The notes beneath the pieces are model-generated. The model worked only from the letters and a program-made list of their open reading frames with translations, did not search any database and was not told where the DNA came from. Shown in pieces: positions 7,844 to 16,073 of a DNA stretch of 64,000 nucleotides. Made by a program: the position numbers and the translations under genes. This stretch comes from BRH-c54 sp036567945 (lineage in GTDB: Bacteria > Bacteroidota > Bacteroidia > Flavobacteriales_E > Vicingaceae). Each line of letters opens with the position of its first letter. The first letter of the stretch is position 1. The stretch lies in NCBI GenBank assembly GCA_036567945.1, contig DATCTM010000048.1, positions 13,594-77,593 of the forward strand, written 5' to 3'.

Positions 7844-9676
7844 TTATTTTTCCTCTAATAATTGGTTGAATTTATTTTTTAATTCTTTTACTGTAAAAGG
7901 TAAGCCTTGAATTTTATTGTACTGCTCATATTTAAACTGTGGTAGCAAAGCTCTTAAGTAATTAGCAAATTGTCCATCATTCAATTCACACACTATAATT
8001 TTATCGAATTTTGAAAAAATTTCAGCGGTATTTTTTGGCAGTGGATTGATGTAATTAAAGTGTGTAAAAGCAATGTCTTTGCCTTCTTTTTGAAGATCAT
8101 TAACAGCTCCAAACAAAATACCAAACTGACCACCCCAACCAACAACCAATAGTTTTTTTGCATCTTTGCCTTTATAACGTTGCTCAGGTATAAAATTGGC
8201 TACTCTTTGAATTTTTTCTTTACGAATTTTAACCATTAACTCATGGTTTTGAGGATTGTGAGAAACACATCCAGTACACTCGTCTTTTTCTAATCCTCCA
8301 ATACGGTGCTGCATTTCAGGTGTGCCTGGAACAACCCATTTACGAGTCAATTTTTCATTGTCTCTTTTGTATGGTTGCCAGTTTGCATCTTTAGTTTCTA
8401 ATATAAGCGGTTTTATTTCAGGGAGTTCCTTTAATGATTTAATTTTCCATGGTTCTGCTCCATTTCCTAAATAACTCTCTGTTAAAAGAATTACAGGTGT
8501 CATGTGTTCTAATGCAATTCGGGTTGCTTCAAAAGCCCAATCAAAACAATCGGCTGGTGTACTGGCAGAAATTACCACCACAGGACTTTCACCATTTCTT
8601 CCCCAAACGGCTTGCATTAAATCACTTTGTTCAGTTTTGGTTGGCAATCCAGTACTTGGACCTCCACGTTGAACATTTACAATCACAATAGGTAATTCGG
8701 TCATTACCGCCAAACCAATGGCTTCCGTTTTTAATGCCATCCCAGGTCCTGAAGTTGTTGTTACGGCAACGTTTCCAGCAAAAGCAGCTCCAATGGTAGA
8801 ACATATTCCGGCTATTTCATCTTCAGCCTGAAACACTCTTGTTTTTGTCCATTTATGCTTAGTTAGTTCTTGCATGATATCCGTTGCAGGAGTAATTGGG
8901 TAAGATCCTAAAAATAAAGGCTTTCCTGCTTTTTGAGCAGCTGCCATCAATCCCCAGGCAGTCGCTTGATTCCCTGTAATATTTCGGTAAGTTCCGGGAA
9001 CTTTTTTTGCAGATAAAACCGTAAACGAAGATTTAATAGCTTCGATGGTTAACGCATAATTATAACCAGCTTTTATGGCTTTTATATTAGCTTCAGCAAT
9101 GGTTGGGTTATTTTTAAACTTTTGTTTAAAAAAGTTAATGGTTTGTTCTAATGGTTCGCTAAACAACCAAAAAACTATTCCTAAAGTAAAAACATTTTTA
9201 CATCTATCGGCAGTTTTATTATCTAAACCTAAATCAGTTAATGCACTTTTTGTTAAAGAAGTTATTGGGGCTTCAATTACTTTAAAATCAGAAAGTGTAT
9301 CGTCTTCTAACGGATTGGTTTCAAATCCTGCTTTTTCAATGGTTTTTTTTGAGAAAGCATCACTGTCCAACAAGATGGTGCATGCAGGTTTAAGATTGTG
9401 TAGATTTGCTTTTAAAGCAGCGGGATTCATGGCTACCAATACATCTGGAGTATCTCCCGGACTATGAACACCGCTCGTTCCAAAATGAATTTGAAAACCT
9501 GAAACACCAGCAACTGTTCCTTGCGGTGCTCTAATTTCAGACGGAAAATCGGGAAATGTTGCTATTGCGTTCCCCATTACTGCTGTGGTATCGGTAAATA
9601 AAGTTCCTGCTAGTTGCATTCCATCTCCTGAATCACCAGCAAATTTTATTACTACACTTTCTAAGGTTGTTTTCAT
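7844..9676 (-). CDS. korA: 2-oxoacid:ferredoxin oxidoreductase, fused gamma-alpha subunit
   Basis: A 610-residue polypeptide. The N-terminal gamma domain covers about residues 1-190 and starts with IKFAGDSGDGMQLAG. The pyrimidine-binding alpha domain then contains GSYPITPATDIMQEL and EDEIAGICSTIGAAFAG, followed by TTSGPGM. The C-terminal transketolase-like domain contains VGWGGQFG. The gamma-alpha fusion is the common Bacteroidota form. Spacing is one base on both sides (korB and the dehydrogenase/hydratase fusion), which indicates co-transcription with the aromatic genes. Expected role: supply of reduced ferredoxin. Confidence 0.93.
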   Translation of the reverse strand: MKTTLESVVIKFAGDSGDGMQLAGTLFTDTTAVMGNAIATFPDFPSEIRAPQGTVAGVSGFQIHFGTSGVHSPGDTPDVLVAMNPAALKANLHNLKPACTILLDSDAFSKKTIEKAGFETNPLEDDTLSDFKVIEAPITSLTKSALTDLGLDNKTADRCKNVFTLGIVFWLFSEPLEQTINFFKQKFKNNPTIAEANIKAIKAGYNYALTIEAIKSSFTVLSAKKVPGTYRNITGNQATAWGLMAAAQKAGKPLFLGSYPITPATDIMQELTKHKWTKTRVFQAEDEIAGICSTIGAAFAGNVAVTTTSGPGMALKTEAIGLAVMTELPIVIVNVQRGGPSTGLPTKTEQSDLMQAVWGRNGESPVVVISASTPADCFDWAFEATRIALEHMTPVILLTESYLGNGAEPWKIKSLKELPEIKPLILETKDANWQPYKRDNEKLTRKWVVPGTPEMQHRIGGLEKDECTGCVSHNPQNHELMVKIRKEKIQRVANFIPEQRYKGKDAKKLLVVGWGGQFGILFGAVNDLQKEGKDIAFTHFNYINPLPKNTAEIFSKFDKIIVCELNDGQFANYLRALLPQFKYEQYNKIQGLPFTVKELKNKFNQLLEEK

Positions 9677-9677
9677 T

Positions 9678-11681
9678 TTATTCTCCTTTGTATTCTACCT
9701 TTTTACCAATAGATGTCAAGCCTAATAAAGCATCTTTTGTGGTGAAAATAGCTTCCAATTTATCTAATTCAGACGAAGGCCCTTTTGCTGCTTCTATCAA
9801 TTCTTCCGCAAACTTCATGGCTATTGGTGCTTTGTAACTCATGGTTTTAGCCATTTTGTCTATGGCTTCTTTATCAATTTCGCTATTTTTATAAGTTCCT
9901 GACATAATTTTTTTATAGTTATTATTGGTATAAAAATCTGATACTGCTTGCCAGTTAGCACTCAAAACTTGTTTTTTTCTGTCAGGTGTTGGTTTTGTTC
10001 CTGAAATGTATTCGAAAATATCAGCAGGTTGAATTATTTCATCTATTAAACCTATTTCTTTTGCTGTTTTAGCATCTAACATTTGTCCCGTTAACACTAA
10101 GTATTTGGCTAAGCCTTTCCCTATTCTTAAAGCTGTACGTTGAGTTCCACCTAAACCTGGATAAATACCAATTCCTGTTTCTGGAAAAGCAATTTTGGTT
10201 TTTGGAACAGTTAACAATACATCACAACAAAGGGCTAATTCCATCCCTCCACCTAAGGTCAAACCGTTTAAAATACCGACCACTTTTTTTGATGATTTAT
10301 CAATTTTAGCTAATACATCTTGTCCGTATTTGGTAAAGGTTACAATGTTGTTAATGGTATTGGATTTAATATTTTTTACAAAGAATTTAATATCAGCACC
10401 AGCTACAAAAGCTTTGCCCGAACCTGTTAAAATAATGGTTTTAACGTGAGGCATGGCATCTGCTTGAGAAAATTTACAATCTAACTGTCCTATTACCTCT
10501 TCGTTTAAAGCATTCATATCTTCCGGTCTATTCATAGTAATGGTAGCAATGCTTCCGTTAACATCTAATGTAACAAAATCCATCTTCCAATTATCTGATT
10601 TTATGTCGTTTGGAATAGGTTCGTTATACAAATTAGCATAACCTTCCACCAATTTTTTCACTTCTTTTTCACCATATTTATTCATTAAATCAATTGGACC
10701 AAAACGCCATCTCAAACCAATTTTTGCTCCCCTGTTTAAGTCGGATGCAGTACAAACTTTTTCTTCTAAAATTTGGGAACAAACAAATAATGTACAACCT
10801 AAAATTCGGTCGTTTACTGCTTTTTCTCTTTCAGGATTAATAGCTGTTTCACCAGTTCCACTTAAATCCCAATTTTGTTTACTTGCTACTTGTTCTTCCA
10901 GTTTTTTAGCAACTTTATATGATGGACCAAAATGTTCTAATGTTTTTTGAGCATGAAGAGCAATTGGTACACCTGTGGCGTTCATTAAAGCAAACGGTCC
11001 CATGCCAATTCCGAATGTTTTCATGCAAATGGTATCAATTTCGGCAATAGTACCAATTCCTTCATCTAACATTTTACACGATTCATTGAGCCAAGGCACA
11101 AAAAACCGGTTAACTGCAAAGCCATAAGCATCTGCAGTAAAAATAGGGTCTTTGCCTGAAAGCACAGAAAATTCGTAAACTGCTTTTGTAGTTTCAGGAG
11201 AAGTTTTTTCACCAGGAATAATTTCTACTAAACGATTTTTTGCTGCATGATAGAAGTAATGCAAACCTACAAACCGCTCGGGATGTGATATAGAAGCAGC
11301 CATTTCTGTTACTGAAAATGAAGAGGTATTAGTAGCTAAAATGGTGTCAGAAGAAACAATTTTATCTAATGTTTTGAATAATTCGCATTTCACATTAAAA
11401 TCTTCAAAAATGGCTTCAACAATTAAATCACAAGTTTTTAAATCGTTTTGATTTATAGTACCTTTGATATTATCAAGTATGTTTTCTACTTTTTCCTGAG
11501 TGAAAATTTTACGTTCAACACCCTCTTCTAAGATAGTACGAATACCTGAAATTCCTTTCTCAATGTATTGTTGTTCTCTATCGTTAAGATAGACGGTAAA
11601 ACCTTCTTGAGCAAATTTTTGAGCAATGGCAGCACCCATTGTACCTGCTCCTACAACACCTACTATTTTTATCTTTTTCAT
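9678..11681 (-). CDS. 3-hydroxyacyl-CoA dehydrogenase / enoyl-CoA hydratase fusion (HAD-ECH order)
   Basis: A 667-residue bifunctional beta-oxidation enzyme. Residues about 1-290 are the NAD-binding and C-terminal 3-hydroxyacyl-CoA dehydrogenase domains (GAGTMGAAIAQ at 11-21, then FVGLHYFYHAAKN). Residues about 370-640 are a crotonase fold (GKAFVAGADIKFF, GLTLGGGMELALCCD, PETGIGIYPGLGGTQR). The order is the reverse of FadB/FadJ, where the hydratase is N-terminal, and matches the fused crotonyl-CoA hydratase/3-hydroxybutyryl-CoA dehydrogenases known from archaea. In this operon it could oxidise 3-hydroxypimelyl-CoA, and later crotonyl-CoA to acetoacetyl-CoA. Confidence 0.93.
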   Translation of the reverse strand: MKKIKIVGVVGAGTMGAAIAQKFAQEGFTVYLNDREQQYIEKGISGIRTILEEGVERKIFTQEKVENILDNIKGTINQNDLKTCDLIVEAIFEDFNVKCELFKTLDKIVSSDTILATNTSSFSVTEMAASISHPERFVGLHYFYHAAKNRLVEIIPGEKTSPETTKAVYEFSVLSGKDPIFTADAYGFAVNRFFVPWLNESCKMLDEGIGTIAEIDTICMKTFGIGMGPFALMNATGVPIALHAQKTLEHFGPSYKVAKKLEEQVASKQNWDLSGTGETAINPEREKAVNDRILGCTLFVCSQILEEKVCTASDLNRGAKIGLRWRFGPIDLMNKYGEKEVKKLVEGYANLYNEPIPNDIKSDNWKMDFVTLDVNGSIATITMNRPEDMNALNEEVIGQLDCKFSQADAMPHVKTIILTGSGKAFVAGADIKFFVKNIKSNTINNIVTFTKYGQDVLAKIDKSSKKVVGILNGLTLGGGMELALCCDVLLTVPKTKIAFPETGIGIYPGLGGTQRTALRIGKGLAKYLVLTGQMLDAKTAKEIGLIDEIIQPADIFEYISGTKPTPDRKKQVLSANWQAVSDFYTNNNYKKIMSGTYKNSEIDKEAIDKMAKTMSYKAPIAMKFAEELIEAAKGPSSELDKLEAIFTTKDALLGLTSIGKKVEYKGE

Positions 11682-11767
11682 ATTAATTAGTTTAATGTTT
11701 GTAAAGTTTTAAAGCTGAAAGGTTTTGATTGACTTTATAAACTTTCAACTTTTTACTTTCTACTGTG

Positions 11768-12541
11768 TTAACAATTCTCCCAAACGGGTTGTCTTTTTTC
11801 TAAAAATGCATTGATTCCTTCGTTAGCATCGTTGGTTTCCATCAGTTGTTTCACATACATGTATTCTAATTGTGGTAAAAAATTACCTAAAATATGGTTA
11901 AACTTCACTCTCGATGCTTTTATGGCATAACGCAATGATGAAGCACTTTTTGGAACAATGTTTTTTTTAATCCATTCTTCTACAGCAGTATTTAAAGCAT
12001 CTTTATCATCAAATACTTGATTTACTAAACCTATTTGATATGCCTCTTCAACTCCCATAGTTCTACCTGAGATTAATAATTCTTCGGCACGAGCCAACCC
12101 TAATTTTTCGGGTAATATTACTGATGCCGGTGGAGGAAAAACTCCCAACACAATTTCGGGCTGCCCCATTTTAGTCGTTTTGTCGGCAAATAATAAGTTA
12201 CACATGATGGCTAATTCCATTCCGCCTCCCAAACATTGTCCGGATATTTTTGCCATAGTTGGAATGCCTAAATCTATTATACCTAAAAACAACTGATGAA
12301 ATGTTTTTATCATGGTTTCAGCTAACTCTTTGGTATGTTCAGGAACACTTGCTCCAAACGAAAAGTGTTTTCCTTCGCCTTGAAATGTAATGAGTTTTAG
12401 ATCTTTATTTTGCTTAAATTGCTTGAAACAATCTAAGATATTTAACATCATTACATTGTCCAACACATTTCCTTTGCCATCATCCAATAAAATGTTGGCT
12501 ACTGTGTTGTTGTGGGTATAGGTTAATTTAATTTTTTCCAT
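11768..12541 (-). CDS. dch: Cyclohexa-1,5-diene-1-carbonyl-CoA hydratase
   Basis: A 257-residue crotonase-superfamily protein. It adds water to the dienoyl-CoA made by benzoyl-CoA reductase, giving 6-hydroxycyclohex-1-ene-1-carbonyl-CoA. Crotonase landmarks are FSFGASVPEH and GQCLGGGMELA (oxyanion hole). The stretch GQPEIVLGVFPPPASVILP is characteristic of Dch proteins as I know them and separates it from generic enoyl-CoA hydratases. It stands three bases after oah and next to had, so all three post-reductase steps are contiguous. The 86-bp gap on its downstream side is filled by repeat-like intergenic words. Confidence 0.85.
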   Translation of the reverse strand: MEKIKLTYTHNNTVANILLDDGKGNVLDNVMMLNILDCFKQFKQNKDLKLITFQGEGKHFSFGASVPEHTKELAETMIKTFHQLFLGIIDLGIPTMAKISGQCLGGGMELAIMCNLLFADKTTKMGQPEIVLGVFPPPASVILPEKLGLARAEELLISGRTMGVEEAYQIGLVNQVFDDKDALNTAVEEWIKKNIVPKSASSLRYAIKASRVKFNHILGNFLPQLEYMYVKQLMETNDANEGINAFLEKRQPVWENC

Positions 12542-12544
12542 TTC

Positions 12545-13645
12545 TTAGGCATTTGCTGTTTTAAATTGAGGAGAAATTTTTCTATGCATTTCATCATTCC
12601 ACTCGTGACCTTCAGCTAATAATTGTCTTAGCTTAACAAAATCAATTTCTCTGTCGTTTTTTGGACCAAAATTGAAAGCTCTAAAGCCAGCTTTCGCTTC
12701 CGTCATCATGTTTAATGCTAACCATTCACGACTACTTTCTTTGTTAGCATCCCAATGTTCTAATTTTTTCTTACGAATTTCTGTAAGCGATTTAGCTATA
12801 CAATTAGGGAAAGCATACAATAATTTGGCAACGGTTTTGTTTACTGTTTCATCTAATTTTGATAAATCAACCTCAGCCGATTTAAAAACATCTTTTGCTT
12901 TAGCCAATTCTTCACCAGTTTTCATTTGACCATAAACGATATTACCCATTTCATCTACAAACTTATCTGTTACTACCATTGGGTTGGTGATGAATTTTCC
13001 ATTTACTTTAAGTGCAGGTGCTATATCAGTAATTAAACCGATGAATTTAGCATAATGAGCTGTCCATCTGTCGCATAATGTTAATGACTGCATGGCTCTT
13101 TCAATACCAACATACAAGTGTAAGAAGTCTGTTGAACCACCTATTGCTGCACTTCCGTGTTTTGGTCCTGCTTGACCAAATTGGGCTAAATCAGTAGAAA
13201 TGGTTAAGTCACAAGCCATTCCTATCTCTTGACCTCCTGCGATACGCATGCCATTTACACGACAAATTACAGGTTTTTCACACTTTAAAATAGCTGAAAC
13301 CATATCATTAAATAATCTCATATATTGAGAATATTCTTGGGGTTGACCTGAGTAATATTCTGCATATTCTTTGGTATTTCCACCTGTACAAAAGGCCTTG
13401 TCATCGACAGCTGTAAAGATTACAGCTACTACACTTCTGTCGTTAGAAGCTTCACCAAAAGCCAATATAATTTCTTTTACTGCCTTAGTGGTATAGGAGT
13501 TATACTGACTAGGATTGTTAAGCATAATCCAAGCGTTATACAATCCTTTCACTTCTGAACCGTCATTATCAGTAACAGGTCTTTTTTCAAAAATAATGTC
13601 GGTATATTGGTAGTTTTCTACAATGTTGTGATTCTTAAATTCCAT
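12545..13645 (-). CDS. oah: 6-oxocyclohex-1-ene-1-carbonyl-CoA hydrolase (ring opening)
   Basis: A 366-residue crotonase-family hydrolase (Oah/BamA) that hydrates and opens the ring to 3-hydroxypimelyl-CoA. It contains QYNSYTT, the conserved stretch targeted by the bamA marker primers (from memory), plus AFCTGGNTKEYAEYYSG and GGQEIGMACDL. Length is close to the Thauera enzyme. The ATG at 13645 (MEFKNHN) is preferred over the more upstream ATG at 13687, because the latter overlaps had and adds non-conserved residues. It is the best single marker that the block is a true benzoyl-CoA pathway and not a generic dehydratase cluster. Confidence 0.95.
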   Translation of the reverse strand: MEFKNHNIVENYQYTDIIFEKRPVTDNDGSEVKGLYNAWIMLNNPSQYNSYTTKAVKEIILAFGEASNDRSVVAVIFTAVDDKAFCTGGNTKEYAEYYSGQPQEYSQYMRLFNDMVSAILKCEKPVICRVNGMRIAGGQEIGMACDLTISTDLAQFGQAGPKHGSAAIGGSTDFLHLYVGIERAMQSLTLCDRWTAHYAKFIGLITDIAPALKVNGKFITNPMVVTDKFVDEMGNIVYGQMKTGEELAKAKDVFKSAEVDLSKLDETVNKTVAKLLYAFPNCIAKSLTEIRKKKLEHWDANKESSREWLALNMMTEAKAGFRAFNFGPKNDREIDFVKLRQLLAEGHEWNDEMHRKISPQFKTANA

Positions 13646-13677
13646 ATTATCTATATTTTTTAAGTTAATAATTATAT

Positions 13678-14736
13678 TTAGTTGCATTCAGGTACTAAAA
13701 CCGAACGTTTGGTGTATTTATGTGCTAATGTATTCTTGAATACTTCGTTAATCTGACTTAATGGAAAAGTTTCTACAAAGTCCTTAATTTCGAGCTTTCC
13801 AGTTGCAATTAAATCCACAACTTCGGGATACAATTCTGGTTTGCATCCCCACGTACCAATTAATTTTGCATCAAAAGCCATTAAGTTACTCAAACGAACT
13901 TCCAATTTATTCATGGTAAATCCCACAATGCTTAAAGTGGAAGTGAATGTAATCAGGTTAAATGCTAACTCTTGACCTGGAGCTGTTCCCGAAAATTCAA
14001 AAACTTTCCAGCCGTATTTAGGCGCTCCAATTTCTTTGGCAATTTCCTTTACTTTAGATTTAATTTCCTTGATGTCTAATCCTTTCGAATTGAGTGTAGC
14101 GTCAACCCCATTTTTCTTTGCTTGAGCTAGTTTTTCATCATTTATGTCGATTGCTAACACTTTTGCTCCCATAATTTTGGCAATTAAAGCTCCGTAAACA
14201 CCAACTCCACCAACTCCAATGCAAATGGCTAAATCTCCTTTTTCAAGTTCTGATTTTTTCATTACTTGGTAAGGGGTAGAAATAGCATCGGCAATAACTG
14301 AAAGTTCTTCTAATTTATATTTAGTTAAAACTGAATCTGGTACAGGGCACAAGTATTTATGAGGAACTTTAATATGTGTTGCAAAACCACCATGAAAATC
14401 ATTTCCCGGCATTAATTGATTTTGACACATATTACTTCTTCCTTTGTTGCACAATTCACAATTTCCACAAGGTAATACAGCAGGAATAATTACATTCTTA
14501 CCTTTTAAATGGGCGGGACCTTCTATTACGGTACCGCTAATTTCGTGACCAAGGGTTAAGGGCATTTCTTTTTTGGTGCGAACACCATCGTGCCAAAAGC
14601 TTAAATCGGTATGACAAACACCACAACCTGCCACTTTAACTAAGGCTTCATTTTCATTTATTGTTGGCATGTCAACTTCAACCAAAGAGAAATCTTTGTT
14701 TAAATCAGTCATTTGCCATTGTTTTAATTTTTCCAT
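13678..14736 (-). CDS. had: 6-hydroxycyclohex-1-ene-1-carbonyl-CoA dehydrogenase
   Basis: A zinc-dependent medium-chain alcohol dehydrogenase of about 352 residues. It shows GCGVCHTDLSF and GHEISG (catalytic zinc), four structural-zinc cysteines in CGNCELCNKGRSNMC, and the Rossmann GVGGVGVYG. Within this operon, between the thiolase and oah, it is best read as Had, the NAD-dependent enzyme forming 6-oxocyclohex-1-ene-1-carbonyl-CoA. Start at 14736 (MEKLKQWQ) is chosen; an in-frame ATG at 14778 would add 14 lysine/arginine-rich residues encoded by the repeat-like gap. Confidence 0.9.
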   Translation of the reverse strand: MEKLKQWQMTDLNKDFSLVEVDMPTINENEALVKVAGCGVCHTDLSFWHDGVRTKKEMPLTLGHEISGTVIEGPAHLKGKNVIIPAVLPCGNCELCNKGRSNMCQNQLMPGNDFHGGFATHIKVPHKYLCPVPDSVLTKYKLEELSVIADAISTPYQVMKKSELEKGDLAICIGVGGVGVYGALIAKIMGAKVLAIDINDEKLAQAKKNGVDATLNSKGLDIKEIKSKVKEIAKEIGAPKYGWKVFEFSGTAPGQELAFNLITFTSTLSIVGFTMNKLEVRLSNLMAFDAKLIGTWGCKPELYPEVVDLIATGKLEIKDFVETFPLSQINEVFKNTLAHKYTKRSVLVPECN

Positions 14737-14757
14737 TTTGTATTCTTTTTGTTCTCG

Positions 14758-14800
14758 ATACGATTTTCGTTTCTTCAATCACTAGAACTGACAATCGTAT
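14758..14800. repeat. Intergenic inverted repeat between thiolase and had genes
   Basis: ATACGATT (14758-14765) and AATCGTAT (14793-14800) form perfect eight-base arms around a 27-base loop containing TTCAATCACTAGAACTGACA. It has the look of a dispersed Flavobacteriia intergenic element (recollection). No T-run follows, so it is not a standard terminator. Confidence 0.4.
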
Positions 14801-14811
14801 TTGTAATTATT

Positions 14812-16071
14812 TTAAGCATTCATGTTTTCAAATAAAATAGCGGTGCCTTGTCCGCCACCAATACAAGCTGAAGCAATACCATATTTAACTCCTCTAGCTT
14901 GCATTTCTCTTGATAGTGTTAAAGATAATCGTGTTCCAGTAGCGGCTAGTGGATGTCCTAAAGCTATAGCACCACCGTTTACATTACAGATATCTCTGTT
15001 TAAGCCTAATTCTTTTTCGCAACCAATAAACTGAGCAGCAAAAGCTTCGTTAATTTCAACTAATCCGATATCTGCTAAGGTTAAACCTGCTAATTCTAAT
15101 ACTAATTTTATTGCCGGTACGGGACCTAAGCCCATTACTCGTGGGTCTAATGCACTTGTTGCTGAAGCTACAACTCTGGTTAATGGTTTTAGTCCTTTTT
15201 CTTTTATAAAGTCTCCACTAGCAACAACTACAGAGGCAGCTCCATCTACAATACCACTTGAATTGGCGGCAGTTTGAACGCCATCGCGAGCAAAAACAGA
15301 AGGTAGCTTTGACATTGCTTCTAAATCAGAAGGTCTAACATTTTCATCAACATTAAAATCAACCGCATTTCTAGGTAATTTCACTTTTCTGGTATTTAGT
15401 CCTTCAACAGCAAATTCGGCTGAATTCATTTTTACAATTTCTCCATCAAAAAAGCCTCTTTCTTTTGCAGCCAAGTATCTATCTACAGAAAGTTTAGCAA
15501 ATTCGTTGGCATCGTTTTTTGTTATGCCATGTTTGGCTGCAACGTTTTCGGCTGTGCATCCCATAGGAACAGCAGCAGTATCATTTAATGCCTCCCAAAG
15601 CATGTCTTTAAAATCAATTTTCCCTAACGGATATCCCATTCTGTTTCCAAAACTTACAGTAGGAGATAAGGTCATATTTTCTGTTCCTCCACATAAAGCT
15701 GTTTGGGCTTTTCCTAAAGAAATTTGTTCGGCACCGGCAATAATGGTTTCAAAACCTGAACCGCAAATACGTTGTAACATTACCGCTGGAACACTTTCCG
15801 GAATACCTGAAAACAAACCAATATGGCGTGGCAAAAAGTAAGAATCGGCAGAACTTTGTCCAATGTTAGCGTACATTACTTGGTCGATATCATCCCCTGA
15901 AATTCCTGATTTTTCTATAGCAGATTTTGTAGCATAAATTCCTAAATCGGTTGGAGAAACTTGTCCTAATGTTCCGCACAATTTTCCAAATGGAGTTCTA
16001 GCTCCATTAACTAAGTAAATGTTGTCGTAAGTTATTCCAATCCCTTTCTTCTTGTCGTAAAATCCTTTCAT
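14812..16071 (-). CDS. Thiolase (acetyl-CoA C-acyltransferase)
   Basis: A 419-residue thiolase. The nucleophilic Cys is C103 in QRICGSGFE, and the other catalytic motifs are NEAFAAQF, GHPLAATGTR and CIGGGQGTA. It cleaves 3-oxoacyl-CoA with CoA; here the likely substrates are 3-oxopimelyl-CoA and acetoacetyl-CoA. It lies two bases after the PanE-BadF fusion and in the same operon as the hydratase/dehydrogenase fusion, so the cluster carries its own beta-oxidation set. No glutaryl-CoA dehydrogenase was found. Substrate length cannot be read from sequence. Confidence 0.93.
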   Translation of the reverse strand: MKGFYDKKKGIGITYDNIYLVNGARTPFGKLCGTLGQVSPTDLGIYATKSAIEKSGISGDDIDQVMYANIGQSSADSYFLPRHIGLFSGIPESVPAVMLQRICGSGFETIIAGAEQISLGKAQTALCGGTENMTLSPTVSFGNRMGYPLGKIDFKDMLWEALNDTAAVPMGCTAENVAAKHGITKNDANEFAKLSVDRYLAAKERGFFDGEIVKMNSAEFAVEGLNTRKVKLPRNAVDFNVDENVRPSDLEAMSKLPSVFARDGVQTAANSSGIVDGAASVVVASGDFIKEKGLKPLTRVVASATSALDPRVMGLGPVPAIKLVLELAGLTLADIGLVEINEAFAAQFIGCEKELGLNRDICNVNGGAIALGHPLAATGTRLSLTLSREMQARGVKYGIASACIGGGQGTAILFENMNA

Positions 16072-16073
16072 AA

